NCBI RefSeq assembly: GCF_902362185.1
Contig: NC_044498.1
Coordinates: 38,352,536 to 38,416,535, forward strand
Reading direction: 5' to 3'
DNA: 64,000 bases
From: Chanos chanos
Taxonomy: Eukaryota > Chordata > Actinopteri > Gonorynchiformes > Chanidae
Below are positions 24,745-37,864 of this stretch, in pieces. A program made the translations under genes and the position numbers. The notes below the pieces were generated by a model. It saw only the letters and a program-made list of their open reading frames with translations, ran no database searches and had not been told where the DNA came from. How positions within the stretch are numbered: the stretch's first letter is position 1; the number at the start of each line of letters is the position of its first letter.

Positions 24745-27700
24745 ACTTTAGAACATCTTTGTAGAATAAGCAATAATTTATCTAATTTATCACACTTTCT
24801 TTGCTTTACCTATGACGTACCAAAGGCATACAGGTAGACATGAGACAGTTGTTTTAATTTCTTCATTTTTCAAGAGGAACGAAGCATTGTTTCAATGAGC
24901 GACAAATTTGTCCACATCTGTACACCAGTATCCATAGGCCCTCTTTCCCTTTGTATGACCTGGCCCTTGTCTCTTACACACTGCACATCAGTCATCCTGG
25001 GAATACATGCACTCATTTCACTTTGTCTGTTTACTTGAACAGTACATCATGTCAGGCCTTTTGCATGAGTCAGAACTCCTTTGTGTACATGTTTCTAATG
25101 GTGGGAGCTTTCAATAGCACTAGTTGTTCTCACTGGGGACAGAGTGAGGCAGGAGTGGGACAGATACTCATGGAACTGGACACTGGTTGAAAGAATTGAC
25201 TTTTAGTGTTGGGTCCTTTAAAAACAGATAGGAGGCAATGCAAAATTTAATCAGAAAAGTAAATCAAAGTAAATTTACAAAACTTGTAGTGTGAGAGGAG
25301 AATATGGTGAGATATGTGAGATGCAGCAGACCAGCCTGTCTGTATATTATGCATTATCGCCACAGAATCTGAGTACACATTCGTAGCAATACTAGAATGA
25401 ACATCATTTATGTAGAAGTCTCTATATTTGTAGTGAGTATTCAATTGGTATTCAAAGTCTGATCAAATGATCAAAAGCCATGTAAATAGAGAGCACACTC
25501 GTCTGTTAAACAGTATTACATAAAACAAAATAACACAAAATCTCTAAAATATGGATTATCAATGGTCAGAACATAAACAAAAGATCTGAGAGACTGCCCA
25601 GAGACAAAGTTTAAGTTCAAAGTAGACAAAAGAGTAAAGAGTGGGCAAAACAGGCCAAACTTTCCACCTCTCAGCAACAGGTCAGTGTACACGACAGTTG
25701 TGTAATTTGGCATCAAAGTAAGGCAAGGATTTCCTGTAGTCCCAAGCAACCCACAATCATTTCCAGCATAAACAGAAGTGAGCACACACACATTCATCTC
25801 AGTTTCATCTAATGATCCAGGCACTTCAGCTATGGATTAAATAGCAATCTCAACAGGTTATTCTCTTTAGCACAGAGTTACTACGTTAGGCGAAACAGAC
25901 ATTTTTTTTATGCAGGCCTGAACTATGGGAGAGAAAATTATTCTGGCTTTACTCAATGTTTTAGATAAAAACATGATAGTTTTACTGTATCAAACAGAAA
26001 TCACGAGTCATTATGCCAAATATAGTAAGACCCAGAACGCTAGTCTCTATCTTTAACATAGTTCAAATTTTTGTTGGAAATGTCAAAAACCACATGGACC
26101 CCCCCTACTGGAATTCTTCAGATTCTTGACAAACCCTGGCGGTGATGTAACATTAGATAGCTAGAGAAAACAGCAAGTGTTCCTTCCAGACATTACTTCA
26201 GTAATTCCTAGACTGGCAAGTCTGAGCTCAATTAAGCCTTAAATGTTCACACCGCCACCTACTGGCTAAGTAAGGTAGGTCTCTATAACATAACTGCACA
26301 TTACCCATTGTCTGTCAGTCCAGACAGCTCACTGAATGAGGAGAGAAACGTAGCGTCAAATGACAATGTGTTAATGTTTTTAAACCTTTGTGAAGCTGCT
26401 CTACACAGTGCAGTCTTATTACCATGAGATACCAACCACTTACATGGTTTAAGTTTTAGAACATACGGTTCTTCACTCACTTCTACTTCCGTTCTCAGCC
26501 ATGTCCAGATAAATTCCTTTGTGCTGTTATTGACAGAATATCAGTTCAAAACACTACAATACCAGGTTAAAAATATAAGTAAGCTCTTGCTATAAAATAG
26601 TTGTCACAGACAAAAAAAGCACACACTGTACACTGGTAGTGGGAAAGTAGGTCTTCTTTAATGGTATATTTCCAAGATTGTATAAAATTCAAAATAAATC
26701 CATAAGAAACCACTGTGTAAAGTACTGAGTCCATTAGAAATACATTCAATTATATAAAAAAATCTTTTTGTCCAAGTTAGAAAACTTGGGTTATGATTGC
26801 AAAGTTTGTACTTACATAGTGCCATTAACAAAATTTGAAAACTGCTTTGTCAGTAACCGATTTACAAATTTATGCCTTTTTGCAGTAAATTATTTTTGTC
26901 AATTGATTTTACGAGCAAAACAAGTCTTGGGCAATACAAGTTGTTGCATCAGTAACAATAACAGTAAAAAAAAAAAAAAAAAAAGAATCCTTTATAGCTC
27001 ATAATGCAGAGTCAGAATCACACAAGCAAAGGGAGGAGGCACAAAACGACAGGAACAACAGTGACAAAGATGCTGAAGAGAAAGGCTGAGAAAAGCAAAT
27101 GAGAGACATATTACCACTGAGTTCAGAGGATTACTCAAACACACTGACTTCCAGGAGATGACAGAGGACTCAAATCATTCCTCTCCAAAATAAAAAACAA
27201 AACAAAAAAAAAAAAAAACCCAACTGGTCAAAATGGCAAAAAAAAAAGAAAAAAAAAGACTGGAACATGGATTTAAAGGGCAATTGTTCACTGCATGTGT
27301 GCAAAACAAAGACATATACATGTTAACTGAATCGTTAAAAACAAAACAAAACACTATGTGGTGAAAAGCTGAATTTCTAAGTCACATTTAAGATTAGAGG
27401 AGTAGTGCTGCATGATGCCACACCACTGAGTTTGAGTCAAATGAAAATACTACTGCAAAACTAACACTTCTCAGGCAAATGTTTGCTTTAGACAAAAGAC
27501 TGGCTAACATATAATCAGCAATATGTCACAAAAACAACTGGTTTTGGTCAAAGTGAAGTGGAATCTGACATAATGGACAAAGACAGCCTCTTTCTCTCAA
27601 ATGTCATTCCCCCACCAACACGCCCTCAGGATGGAAAAAAACATTCAGTGGTTGTTGGCTCAGCCTTCCTGTAATCTCTGGAGACTGGAATGATGAGTAT

Positions 27701-28157
27701 GAGGAACTTATTTTAGGCATTTGCTTCCCAACCTATATTTCCCTCAGACGATTCACTTTTTCTTCCAAGAACCAGTCTCCAATTAGCTAAATGTCAGGAA
27801 TAATTCGTAAACTCGCACTGCATTGGCTGACTAAATCTCTACTGTATGGTTGTCATAGTAACACTTCACAGCAGTTAATTCTTTTCAAAATGTGAATAAA
27901 AAAGGCAGAATAACATGGTGAGCAACCACATCGTGAAACAAATGCAATATTCCGAGGTCTAAACTCAACATAGCGTTATTAAACACATCACGGCATTGAA
28001 ATGTCAACTTCTTAGTAGGACTGACAAACAAACACATTGAGACATGCTGCTAAACTTGACATTGAGGGTTTGTGACAGTATTAAAGGTATGCAGATGAGG
28101 GTAATAGCAATCAGCCTCACAGGGAAAGGTATAGCAAGCAACATAAGTATGGGCAGG

Positions 28158-28220
<63 letters not shown>

Positions 28221-28553
28221 AAGGCTTAAATGTATCCATAGTAACTAGAAAAAGAATCAGAAAAATGTGGAAGAGTGTCAGAATGCTGTAAGCCCCCTGT
28301 AAGCAGCCTCTGGTCAGGTCACACACGACCAGTCACTCCAGCTGAGTCTGGAGTAGGGTAAAGGGAGAGACAGGGGACCCTGTAAACAAAGTGGAGTCAG
28401 TTTGCAAACAGCCACTCCAGTGTAGGTTGTAGAGTGGTCACTAACCCGTAGGGCCAGAGGCAAGGAACAGATCACTCAGGTTCCCTTCGTCAATGGGCTG
28501 GTCATGGGACACAGAAATGTGTCCAGGCTGGTCATATGACCACAGACTTGTGG
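24745..28553. other. Gene-free stretch between the Tc1 element and snx5
   Basis: Contains scattered A-rich runs (26967-26984, 27190-27260) and a long TA microsatellite (28160-28219). The longest open frame (25824-25516, minus, 102 codons) starts at an ATG but has no recognisable family and no splice context. The last few hundred bases before 28554 are probably snx5 3' UTR. Confidence 0.5.
28160..28219. repeat. (TA)n microsatellite, about 30 units
   Basis: Perfect TA alternation over about 60 bp, downstream of the snx5 stop codon. Self-complementary and able to form a cruciform. Confidence 0.95.
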
Positions 28554-29726
28554 TCAATTGGTGTTGATAAGCTCAATGCATCCCTGGAGGAGGGACATAT
28601 TGTTCTGTACAAAAAAAAAGAAAGACAGAAAGTGAGACACACACACACACACACACACACATATACCCATGGCTAAACACACACACACACACAGACACAT
28701 ACACACAGACAAAGACACATACCTTGGCATGCTTTATCTCCAGTTCAGCCATCTCTATCAGGTTTTTGCGAAAAGCCACCACACGCCTCCCTTTAAAGCT
28801 GGTGAGCTCTGGAAATGAAACAGAAATAAATTACTTCTCACCACAACAACATACTGATCTCCAATTCTGGAGAACATGGAGCTGTGCGGGTGGAGAAAGA
28901 GAGTGCCCAGTTTCCACACACCTTTCTTGCCAGACTCAGACAGCTTATCAAATTTCTGCAGGCATTGTTTCTGATGCTCCTCAGCTTGCGCTACATCTTT
29001 GCTCTTCAGTCGGGCCTTGTCCAAGGCCTTGTTGGCATTCTCATAGTTGGCCAGAGCCCGTGCACGTCTGTACAAAAGGTCCTGACAGGCATAAATTCAT
29101 CACAAGTTATAGACATCGTAAAAATTTAGGAAAAAGAAAAATCTTGAAATTTTTCAACATATGTATATTTTATTTGTGTTAGAGCTTACTCTGTTTGGGT
29201 ATCAACAAACAGAGAACATTTTCTATCATTTCAATCACTGCTGCAGGAACATTGTCACAGGGACATCAGTGATATAAATTTTCTATGCCAAGTATTTTTA
29301 TAATGAAAAACACCTGGTTAGACAAACTGCACATACTGTGTCATGTACGGTTATTTCTCCTGTCATTTGCCTGTGAATGTAAAATAGGGGTCTTACCTTA
29401 AAATAGGTCTTACCTTAGCAGCTTGAATATCCCTCATATAGTATCTTAACAGTTCTGTGAGCTTCAGCTCCTGATCGGATGCCACTCGGGCCTCCACTTT
29501 CTGTTCACAACACACACATGGACATGGCTACATCACACACCTGTCTCATTGACACTTCGGCTGGAGGTTTAAGGTTTCTGTTTAAAGTAGTTTTAAAAAG
29601 TCTTGGTGTAGAATCAAAGCAGAGAGATATTCACCCTCAGTTTCTCCAGTAAGTCAGCAAACTTTTCCAAATGCCTGGAAAGGAAAGGAAACAACCGATT
29701 ATAATACAGGCCACACAAACTTAAAC

Positions 29727-29758
<32 letters not shown>

Positions 29759-32700
29759 AGTTATGTGTTAGAATATTATCATGGAAATTAAAAAAAAAAA
29801 AACTCAATCGGGCAATGACTATCAAAAAGTAAAAGCTATCCAGCACTCATATGTAACAAGCATCTCAGAGTAACACTGCTGATCCAGGATCAGCTTTGCT
29901 GTTCAAATAATTCAAACCTGATTCAGAGAGGCAAAATCTGCATTATTCCTCTGAGAAATATAATACACACGATCCCCAACTTAAAAAGACTTATCTGCAT
30001 TATTTAATATCAAATACCAGCAGTATACAAAATAATTCCCTTTCTTCCCTTTAAATCTTAGTCTTGGTAGATAAAGTTACATTATCGGAAACTCACTTTT
30101 TCAGGTCTGTGCTATCATCGGCAGCAATGCTGTTGAGCGTGGCAGAGATGTGGATGTAGTCATCTGACACATCTGATAGGACAGAGGAGAACAAACAAAG
30201 CATGACCAGAAATGAGGAACCGTCCTTTACACAAGTGTACACAGTGCATGTTTAACAGTGCCTGGGGTTAAACTGCAGTCTAAAAGCTTACTTTTGTGAG
30301 AATAAGTCATTTTCTCAGCCTTGGCGGTGGAGTCTTTAATCTTACTGAAATAATCCAGGAGGAAGGTCTTTTCTTGTTCAAAGAAATCATCAACTTCCTG
30401 AAAAGCAAGTTTTAAAAGCCAAATTGCAATATCAGACACTAAGGAAAGTATGTTAGTATACAAAGACACACGAACATACACACAGACACTTAAGTCTTTA
30501 TTATTATGATAATAAAATCACCGGTACACTAATATCCAGAGCTGCACAAGTCAAAACACAAACACACACTTCCTGACACAAACGCACCTCAATCCGAGAG
30601 ATCTACATAAATACCTATTAAGCAATCCCAGAGACAGACAATAACAACATACACTTTAATCCCAGATAGGTAATATATATCTGCACAAACACACCACACA
30701 TACATACACATGCACGCTAATCCTTGACATGTTTACCCCGTGTGCAAAAGCAGACACAGACACGTGCATGGACACACACCTTAATCCCAGAGATGATGAC
30801 CTCATCTGCAGTCTTCACCATGTTCTTGAAGAAGCCTCCAAACATTTCCTTGGCATTCTTTCTCCTCACACTGAGCTGAAGGACCAAGCAGAGAAAAGGG
30901 CAAAACATTCAGGTTTCAAGCTTCTAGTAGTGTGCCATTGAGAAGAGACAATAATGCAGCAAACCCTTTCCTCCACCCTCATATATTTTATGTGGAACCC
31001 TGGTCTGTGCTGCTTTGACAACACATTCCTGCCTTACACACCATTTTCACTCTTCTTTTATTGTATAATTACGTCATGGAAGTGACAGAATGACAGGACA
31101 GACGCTAAGACGTGAGTTCAGTCTATAATCTGTCTCAAAGGAAAGAGATACATGAGTTTCATTAACCATAAAATAAACAGAAATGGCCGAGAGACACTGA
31201 AGTGATTTTTTGAGCTGAGATCAGCAGGATACGGTTGTCACAGCTTTGTGGCCTTGTGTAGGCCCCACTACCACACTTCCTCAAGTGTTGTCCACCCCCT
31301 CTCTCCATCTGCTAACCACAAGGCTTCACAGGAAACAAATGCTGAAAAGCACGTGTTTCGTCTCCATTTCCTGCCACTGTGGGGAGAGAATGATGGGATG
31401 TAAGGAGGAGGGACACTCACGTCCTGATCATACTCCAAGAAAATCTGAAAGTTTCTGTCCTTGCTGAGCACGGGGTGGGAGGAGAGCCGTTGCAGGAAAA
31501 TTTCATGGACTTGAACAGTCTTCTTAAACACTGCCAGGTACTCCCTAACAGAACAGAGCACAGCAAAAAAAACCCACACACAAACCACGGCTCAAAAAGG
31601 GTGCAGAGAGTATGATTCTGTGAAAACCATAGATTAAAAATAATAAGTAGCGTGGTATTTCGGTACAGGATCTGAAAATTTAATATCTACATTATGTCAG
31701 AGACCATAGATCGCACTCACGCCTCTAGTTCTTGCTTCATCTTAGTGTATTCCTCCCTGGTCATGGTGGCCTCCCCTTCTCCAAGCTTGTGCATTTTCTC
31801 CCTGGGGCTCTCAAAGTCAGGCTTCGGAGGGGCAGGAGGGATCTACAGAGGAGAAAAAAAAAAAAAAGAACAAAAGGAAGAGAAGTTTATTGAGTGCGTT
31901 TTGATGAGGGACATGCAGTAAAGGTCTTTCTGAAAATTCAATCACATTCCCAGTCCTCAGATCACTGGCAAATGTTTGTTGTATGGGTCTATAGGTGACT
32001 GCTGTGCTTCCCCGTGCTTTACACTCGTGGAGTTTGTCACGGTATTCCGTGACTCTGAAACTCACAATGAGACCAGCATAGTCTTCCGTCTCCACGAGTG
32101 TATCGTGGAGCCAGTTGAAATCCTCGTGTTGCCGTGGCACAGAAAATTCCGGCTTTTGGAAAGTGTTGAGCGTGGTCTAGGACAGAATGAACAATTCCAA
32201 TTAGAACCATTTCTTGTCAGCTTAACACATGATTCCATCTGAGTGGCTCTATAACATGCAATGTATGACATATCACTGATGAGAATATATTAAAACTATG
32301 GTCTCTATCACCTAACTCACGATAAGAAGAGAAAAGAAAAAACCCACTCTGGTCTAGTAAGACAAATAAATCCAAGGGGCTGCTCTGTCCTCTAGCTCAG
32401 TTCAAGTGTAGATGTCATTTATCTCTGTCCTGATTCATCATTACAGCAAAAACAACAACAAAATGACCAACCAAAGAAACAAACAAAAAAGAAATCACCA
32501 TTTTACCACGTCTACAATGCTGTAGGCAAACATGGCGGCTTAGAGTGACTGTGAGTGTATATTACTGCATTTGTAAGAGGAGGCCATTTCTATTTTCTGT
32601 TATTTTAGTTTAAAAAAAAAAAAAAACTGACACATCATCTGACTGATGTGTCATTTGACCCAAGGAAAGACAAAGACTGTGTCATCAAGTTTTACTAAGT

Positions 32701-34228
32701 GCAAAATGCATCAATTCAGTGCTGTAAGCAATGTGTTGCTACCAGGTCATTTTAGCAAGGCTGGAACATTCTTTTGACCCATCAAAATGTTTCGTTACAT
32801 GTGAAACATTACATAGTCTAAGAGGCCTACCTTGGTGTGGACAGTGAACTTGACTTTGTCCCGCTCACAAAGGGCATCAGGAATGTCAATTATTAGGGAA
32901 GTATCATTATTCAGATCGACAGAGACGGAGCGCACCTGCACAAACAGAGACTGTGGTAAGACACACTATTCTGTCCAAGCATCAACACGGTGCACTGAAC
33001 AGGAGACACAAAATGAGAACATACAGTTTTCAACTTTCTCAAAATGTTCATTTTTGAGGTGGAGAGCTAAAGAGGTATAGAGATAGAGACAGACAGAGAA
33101 AGAGGGAGAGAGAGAGAGAGAGAGGGAGAGAGAAAGAGAGAGAGAAGTACCTTGTTGATCCCACAGGAAAATTGTGTAAAGTCACAAAACACACATTTAG
33201 GCAAATGAAATGACAGGATTGAAAATCATTTTATAAGTGTCTTTGCATCTTCACTCATAACTGTGCTACCTAAAAATATAAGGCCGAAATGCTACCCAGA
33301 AAAATACTAACCACATGTCACGATTATCTAACAACATTTTGTCATTTTATCAGGATGCCCATTTGAGCACAATTGGGCAACTGAGCTTCAAGAATTTACC
33401 CACACAAAGAAAAGGCTTGGCTTCAAGGTCTAGGTTTGAAAACACCTGCAGTACTTTCATATGTTTGGCTATTGACAGTCTTCTACATGCTCTGCTGGGT
33501 CAAGTCATTCTCTAGAAAAAATTATATGCAAAAGCTCAGTAAACTTCAGGAGTGGAACTAGTCTAACATTTCCAGTGAACTGGGTTTGAAGTTACAAGGA
33601 CAAAGATAATGTTTGGATATACAGTATTTGCAACTCATCACGACAAAGTTGCAATATCAGCTAAAATAAGAGTTCTAATGAACAGGACACCTCCTCCGGG
33701 AACTGTCACAGGAAACAGACGTTCTGATGACTTGAACTCTCACGGTCATCCTTTCAAATGTCTCAGAATAGTTTCAAAAAGTTCACAGCATAAGCAAGTG
33801 AATATGCACTGAACTCTAAATTAATATTCACTATGTAGTTAAAAAGAGGTTCAGACGACTGGCAATAATTTTTTAATGTGGTGAGCATAGCCTACATGTT
33901 CGTTGTAGCAAGCCATATTACTATTTTTACGAATAACTGCCATGACACGTAGCTAAATGGAATAATTAAACTCTGTGATCTAGTTAAATTGTGAATTGCA
34001 GGTTGAACAGATAAAATGAGATGAAACTTCGAGGACTGTATAGCACCGTGCCCCTCACAGATGTTTTGAAAATGCAATTGAACAAGTAAACGTCAAGGTT
34101 AGCTTCTAGCTAACATTAGCTATCATATCACTCACAAACGGCCACAATCATCAGTTGAGTCAGTTGAAGCTAGCTAGATAAAACTCACATACCTTTTCTT
34201 TATCGCTTTCTTCTAAGGTGGATGTCAT
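28554..34228 (-). CDS. snx5: Sorting nexin 5, 13 exons
   Basis: PX-BAR sorting nexin of endosomal coats (ESCPE-1/retromer-linked), paired with SNX1/2 for cargo retrieval from endosomes. Exons (minus): 34228-34193, 32935-32831, 32176-32066, 31842-31721, 31544-31421, 30875-30780, 30397-30292, 30172-30097, 29674-29635, 29500-29414, 29081-28922, 28808-28723, 28604-28554; all join in frame to 399 aa (human 404). The PX domain (about 25-167) carries [19 protein letters not shown] and the long helical insert typical of the SNX5/6 PX ([19 protein letters not shown]). [15 protein letters not shown] links to a BAR domain (about 200-399) that includes [14 protein letters not shown] and [17 protein letters not shown]. 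The start ATG is followed by a short acidic N-terminus and a GTATGT donor. It lies head-to-head with mgme1, as in mammals. Confidence 0.97.
29732..29758. repeat. Poly-T run (27 bp) in a snx5 intron
   Basis: 27 T on the plus strand, about 60 bp on the acceptor side of exon 29674-29635. Confidence 0.9.
32408..32460 (-). ncRNA. Possible C/D box snoRNA in a snx5 intron (weak)
   Basis: On the minus strand GCTGTAATGATGAATC (C box ATGATGA) is followed about 30 nt later by AACTGAGC (D box CTGA). GCT and AGC can pair to close a short terminal stem. The element would be only about 50 nt, short for this class, and no guide target was tested. Human SNX5 hosts SNORD17 in an intron, which motivated the look, but this is not clearly the same RNA. 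Confidence 0.2.
33078..33147. repeat. (GA)n-rich purine tract in snx5 intron 1
   Basis: GA repeats with some interruptions over about 70 bp. Confidence 0.9.
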
Positions 34229-35535
34229 GATCAACAAGGCAAAAATGCAAGTGAATATTAATGCCGTTTAACCTAATTCTTCAGCAGGCCAACTGAACTT
34301 TCTGGTGACTAATTCCTTTCGTCTGTGGTCTGTCACACTACTGTCCAGAAGCCAATAAAGTTTAATATGACACTTCCGGCTTGATGCTCCTAATATCAAA
34401 ATAAAAGTTTTCATTTGAAGCCCTGACAACTAATGACGAGGATTCCGATTTAGACAAAATGATGCCGATATGATTTGTCTAAACTGAATGTTTAGTTTGA
34501 CAGTTATACATTTATTATGGGCAATAAGCTTGAAAATGATGAGTACGAACGCACTCATACATTATCAGTCCCGGACTCGAACTACCCAGTGGAATCTTTG
34601 AATATAATCCCACTACTGATTCAGTGACCACTGGGATCCTGTTTTGAAATTAAAAGTTTACAGACAACATGGTTCTTTATGCAGAATCCTTCACTTGACT
34701 CCAACACTAATGTCCAAAACTACTTTTTTCGCGAAATCCCAAGAGAGTCTGCTGTTTCATCTGACACTGCTAACGGATCTAGAAGCACAACAGGTAGTTT
34801 GTTCTCTTCGTTACAAAAAATTCTCAGTCCTATAATATGAGAGAAGCCAAATGCAAATCGTTCACTAAGTTATTTTAGCAGCCCTGAAATTTACTGACAT
34901 GTTTTAGTAACATGCCAAATTCAGTACAGGTCAAAAAGACCAATTTTACCATTAACATTCTATTAACATCCCATGATGCCTACATCTTTATTCAGGCAAA
35001 CTATAAAATGTGATCTTTGTCAAACTGCGGATTAACGTAAACAGATGTTTGTTAGTCATCTAAGCAAAAAATGTGTATCAGATGTGAACTGTTCAGACAA
35101 TAATGAAAAGTCACGCACAGAAAATATTGTCTTCATACAAATTCAGGTTTATACGCCCCAAAATGCTAACGCCGCTTGTGATGATTTGTTGGAGGAACCT
35201 TTCAATACCGTTCTCGTTTGCAGCGAACTAATTTCAAAGAAGCACAAGAAGTTGATTCAACGAGGAATGTTGGAGGGAAAATATTAATGTTTTGAAACTC
35301 GCGAAGAATACATTTTCCGCAAAATTACCGGTTTCAAGCTCAAATTACGAGCTTCCAGTGGCTGTGTAAGACAGTTGTTTTTCTAAGTTAGAGGCAATTA
35401 CAGCTATATTTTGCTGTTACATAACTGGACCCTGATAAATGTTTTTGCTCTCTATGCGAAAACGTTTGTTCTTAGCAAATTCTCTGAGAGAACGCAACTG
35501 GCTTCCAGACAGATCGAGAAGAAACGGTGGCCACA
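34229..35535. other. Bidirectional intergenic region between snx5 and mgme1
   Basis: 1.3 kb between two divergent start codons. Besides the ETS/CCAAT motifs near snx5, I see no exon with splice sites. Two short open frames (34644-34835 and 35045-35287) have no recognisable content and are likely chance. Confidence 0.5.
34372..34379 (-). promoter_or_regulatory. ETS-type site upstream of snx5
   Basis: CCGGAAGT on the minus strand, about 145 bp upstream of the snx5 ATG, with a CCAAT at about 34352-34356. Both are common in housekeeping promoters. No TATA box is evident. Confidence 0.35.
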
Positions 35536-37376
35536 ATGCAGGTCTGCAAGCTGCTGACACAGGCTCATCTGATGCAGTCAGTGAGCTTAGTCTCTGGTCT
35601 CTTGTGTCGCCGTTGCCTGCTCATACGTGTTGACCCTCTTTCAACATCGAGTTTATACAGAGTGCGCAAGAAGAACAGCCAGTACAGCACTGTGGATACA
35701 GAGCGTTACTCGTCACTTGTGAAAGCCGTGATATCATCACGAACAAGTCCTCAAACTCCAGAAAGTCTTCAGGATGAAGACGGTCGAATTTTTGGACCTA
35801 TTGTGAAATCCAAATCGTTCTCCAAAGATGTCTCCAGACAACCTAAAAAAATGTTTCCACTGCTAAACGATGCAAAAACGGTCAATCAGCAAGAGTATGA
35901 TCAGAGATCCTTGACTCGCATAGCTTTAAAAAGGGGCCCAGAGAAATCCACCATCCCCAGTGTGACCCATATACTACAGCGGACAATGTCCGCTGAACAA
36001 ATCTTCTACCTAGAGCGATGGAGGAAAAGGATGATAGCAGAACTTGGCGAGGAAGGCTTCAAAGAATATACCTCAAGTAGGTACCTCCAGCTGTCAGTCA
36101 TACAGTCCTGTGTTTTAGTCCTCTACTGTATCGTTTAGTTGAGCTTAGATCACAAACTGTTTGTGACACGCTGCGAAATAACACCCCCCTTGAATAAATG
36201 TGTTTGCTTTCAGATATTTTCAGACAGGGAAAACGTTTCCATATATCCATTGAGAAGCTTTTCACATCAGAAGATTCCTCATGGGAAGATACAGAGACAT
36301 CTGATGAACTGTCAGGATATATGGAGAGCATCAGTCATGTGCTGGATGATGTCACAGAAGTGAGAGCCCTGGAGAGTGCAGTGCATCACCAGTCCTTGCA
36401 GTACCATGGTGTTGTGGATTGTGTTGCTTTGTACAGGTGAGGATCTTTCTCCTCTACATGTTAAAAACCTTAAGGTGGAAAGCAACATGACATGTTATCT
36501 ACTGTATTCACTACATGCTGTACCAGGGAACAACAAAACCCATAAGTAACATTACATACAGCCCATTTACACACAAACACTACATCAGGCATGTGAAACT
36601 GTACTTCTATGGAGATTTAGTATATAGAGACATTCTCTCCAATGATGATGAAGATCTAAGCGAGTGTAGAAATGTAGCGACGAACTCTGAATCTTGGTTA
36701 AGAACTGATTACGTCTGATTGCTGCCTGGTTTACAGGAATTTGGCTTTTTCATTCATCTGTGAATGCGTAGATTTACTAAGGATATTGAGACTCTGAAAA
36801 GCACAGTCAGGTCTGCTAGACTGAGGTAGGCAACAGCCTACACAGACAGACATATACACTACATAACCTGAGACAGTGAAGGATGGGTGCCTTTCCTTGA
36901 CCTTTACAGTTTGGCTTCATTTAGGACTTTATAGAGATCAGTTTATATTTATGTCAGTTTTGTACTGAATTTACATGATATTATGTAGTTCCTTATTTTG
37001 ATCCTCAGGGGCAAAGCATGTGTTATTGACTGGAAGACATCGGAGAAGCCCAAACCTTTCCTTCACAACACCTATGATAATCCCTTACAAGTGGCAGCCT
37101 ACATTGGGGCTTTAAACAGTGACAACAACTACAGTTACCAGGTGATAATGCATGACATTTACCTCTACACAATCATCAATCTTTATACTCTGAAGTTTTA
37201 GCAGTTGTTTCACTTTTTCTCGGCAGGTGCAGAATGGCCTGATCGTGGTTGCGTATAAAGATGGTTCACCAGCCCATCCACACTTCTTGAATTCAGACCA
37301 GGTGCTGCAGTTCTGGGAGAAATGGCTTCTCAGATTGGAGGAATATGTGGAAAAGTCCAAAAATATGACCACATAA
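35536..37376 (+). CDS. mgme1: Mitochondrial genome maintenance exonuclease 1, 4 exons
   Basis: RecB-family single-strand DNA exonuclease of the mitochondrial matrix that trims flaps and helps degrade linear mtDNA. Exons: 35536-36076, 36214-36436, 37009-37141, 37227-37376; in frame, 348 aa (human 344). The N-terminus ([15 protein letters not shown], Arg-rich, no acidic residue early) fits a mitochondrial presequence. The nuclease core shows [30 protein letters not shown] and the PD-(D/E)XK set VVDC (Asp249), VIDWKT (Asp262, Lys264), with the same spacing as human Asp238, Asp251 and Lys253. The C-terminus has [16 protein letters not shown]. The upstream in-frame GTG at 35527 is not a start. A poly(A) signal AATAAA is at 37643-37648. 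Confidence 0.97.
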
Positions 37377-37642
37377 GGATACTTAACCTCAGTAGTTTTC
37401 ATTTGTTACTTTGTGCAAAATCAAGAACATGGCCCGTGATTAATGCATGACAGAAAAAGAAAGAAAGAAACCTTAAAAATCGCTGGTGGTGTTTCTGGTT
37501 CTGCACAACTTGGTTTTGTTTTATTTGCTTCAGTGAATCAGGTACATATTAGGATGCCTTGGACATGCCTGCACACACTGTGTAGTCAAACTGTGGCTGT
37601 GTTATTATGCAGCTGCATTTTGTTTAACATCTGTTTAAAATG

Positions 37643-37676
37643 AATAAACAGTATTTCTGTTAACTTTGGCTTTATT
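37643..37676. terminator. Convergent poly(A) signals of mgme1 and glyatl copy 1
   Basis: AATAAA on the plus strand at 37643-37648 (mgme1) and AATAAA on the minus strand at 37676-37671 (glyatl-like copy 1) are only 22 bp apart, so the two mature 3' ends probably overlap. Confidence 0.6.
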
Positions 37677-37864
37677 GAACATTTGGCACAGAACAACTGA
37701 GTGTCAAGTTCCTTATTGATGAATTGCCTCTGGGAAATCAGCCTAAGACAGAGAAACAAGATACAAACCAACAACCAGTTACATCACAGTTTTAGCCCTA
37801 TATTTAATGGATCATGTAGCTATGTTCATCCAGTTTTTGTCATCTCAGAAAATCACAGTACAAA

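Noticed and set aside
25516-25824. 102-codon minus-strand ORF
   Set aside because: No recognisable family, no splice context; expected by chance in 11 kb of AT-rich DNA.
28044-28326. ORFs with alternating Tyr-Ile residues
   Set aside because: Translation of the TA microsatellite, not a protein.
34560-34640. tRNA-like box B (GTTCGAGTCC) on the minus strand
   Set aside because: The T arm does not pair, and no A box or acceptor stem is found at the right distance.
35439-35633. Upstream plus-strand frame overlapping the mgme1 start
   Set aside because: Different frame from mgme1, no homology; the mgme1 frame with conserved nuclease motifs starts at ATG 35536.
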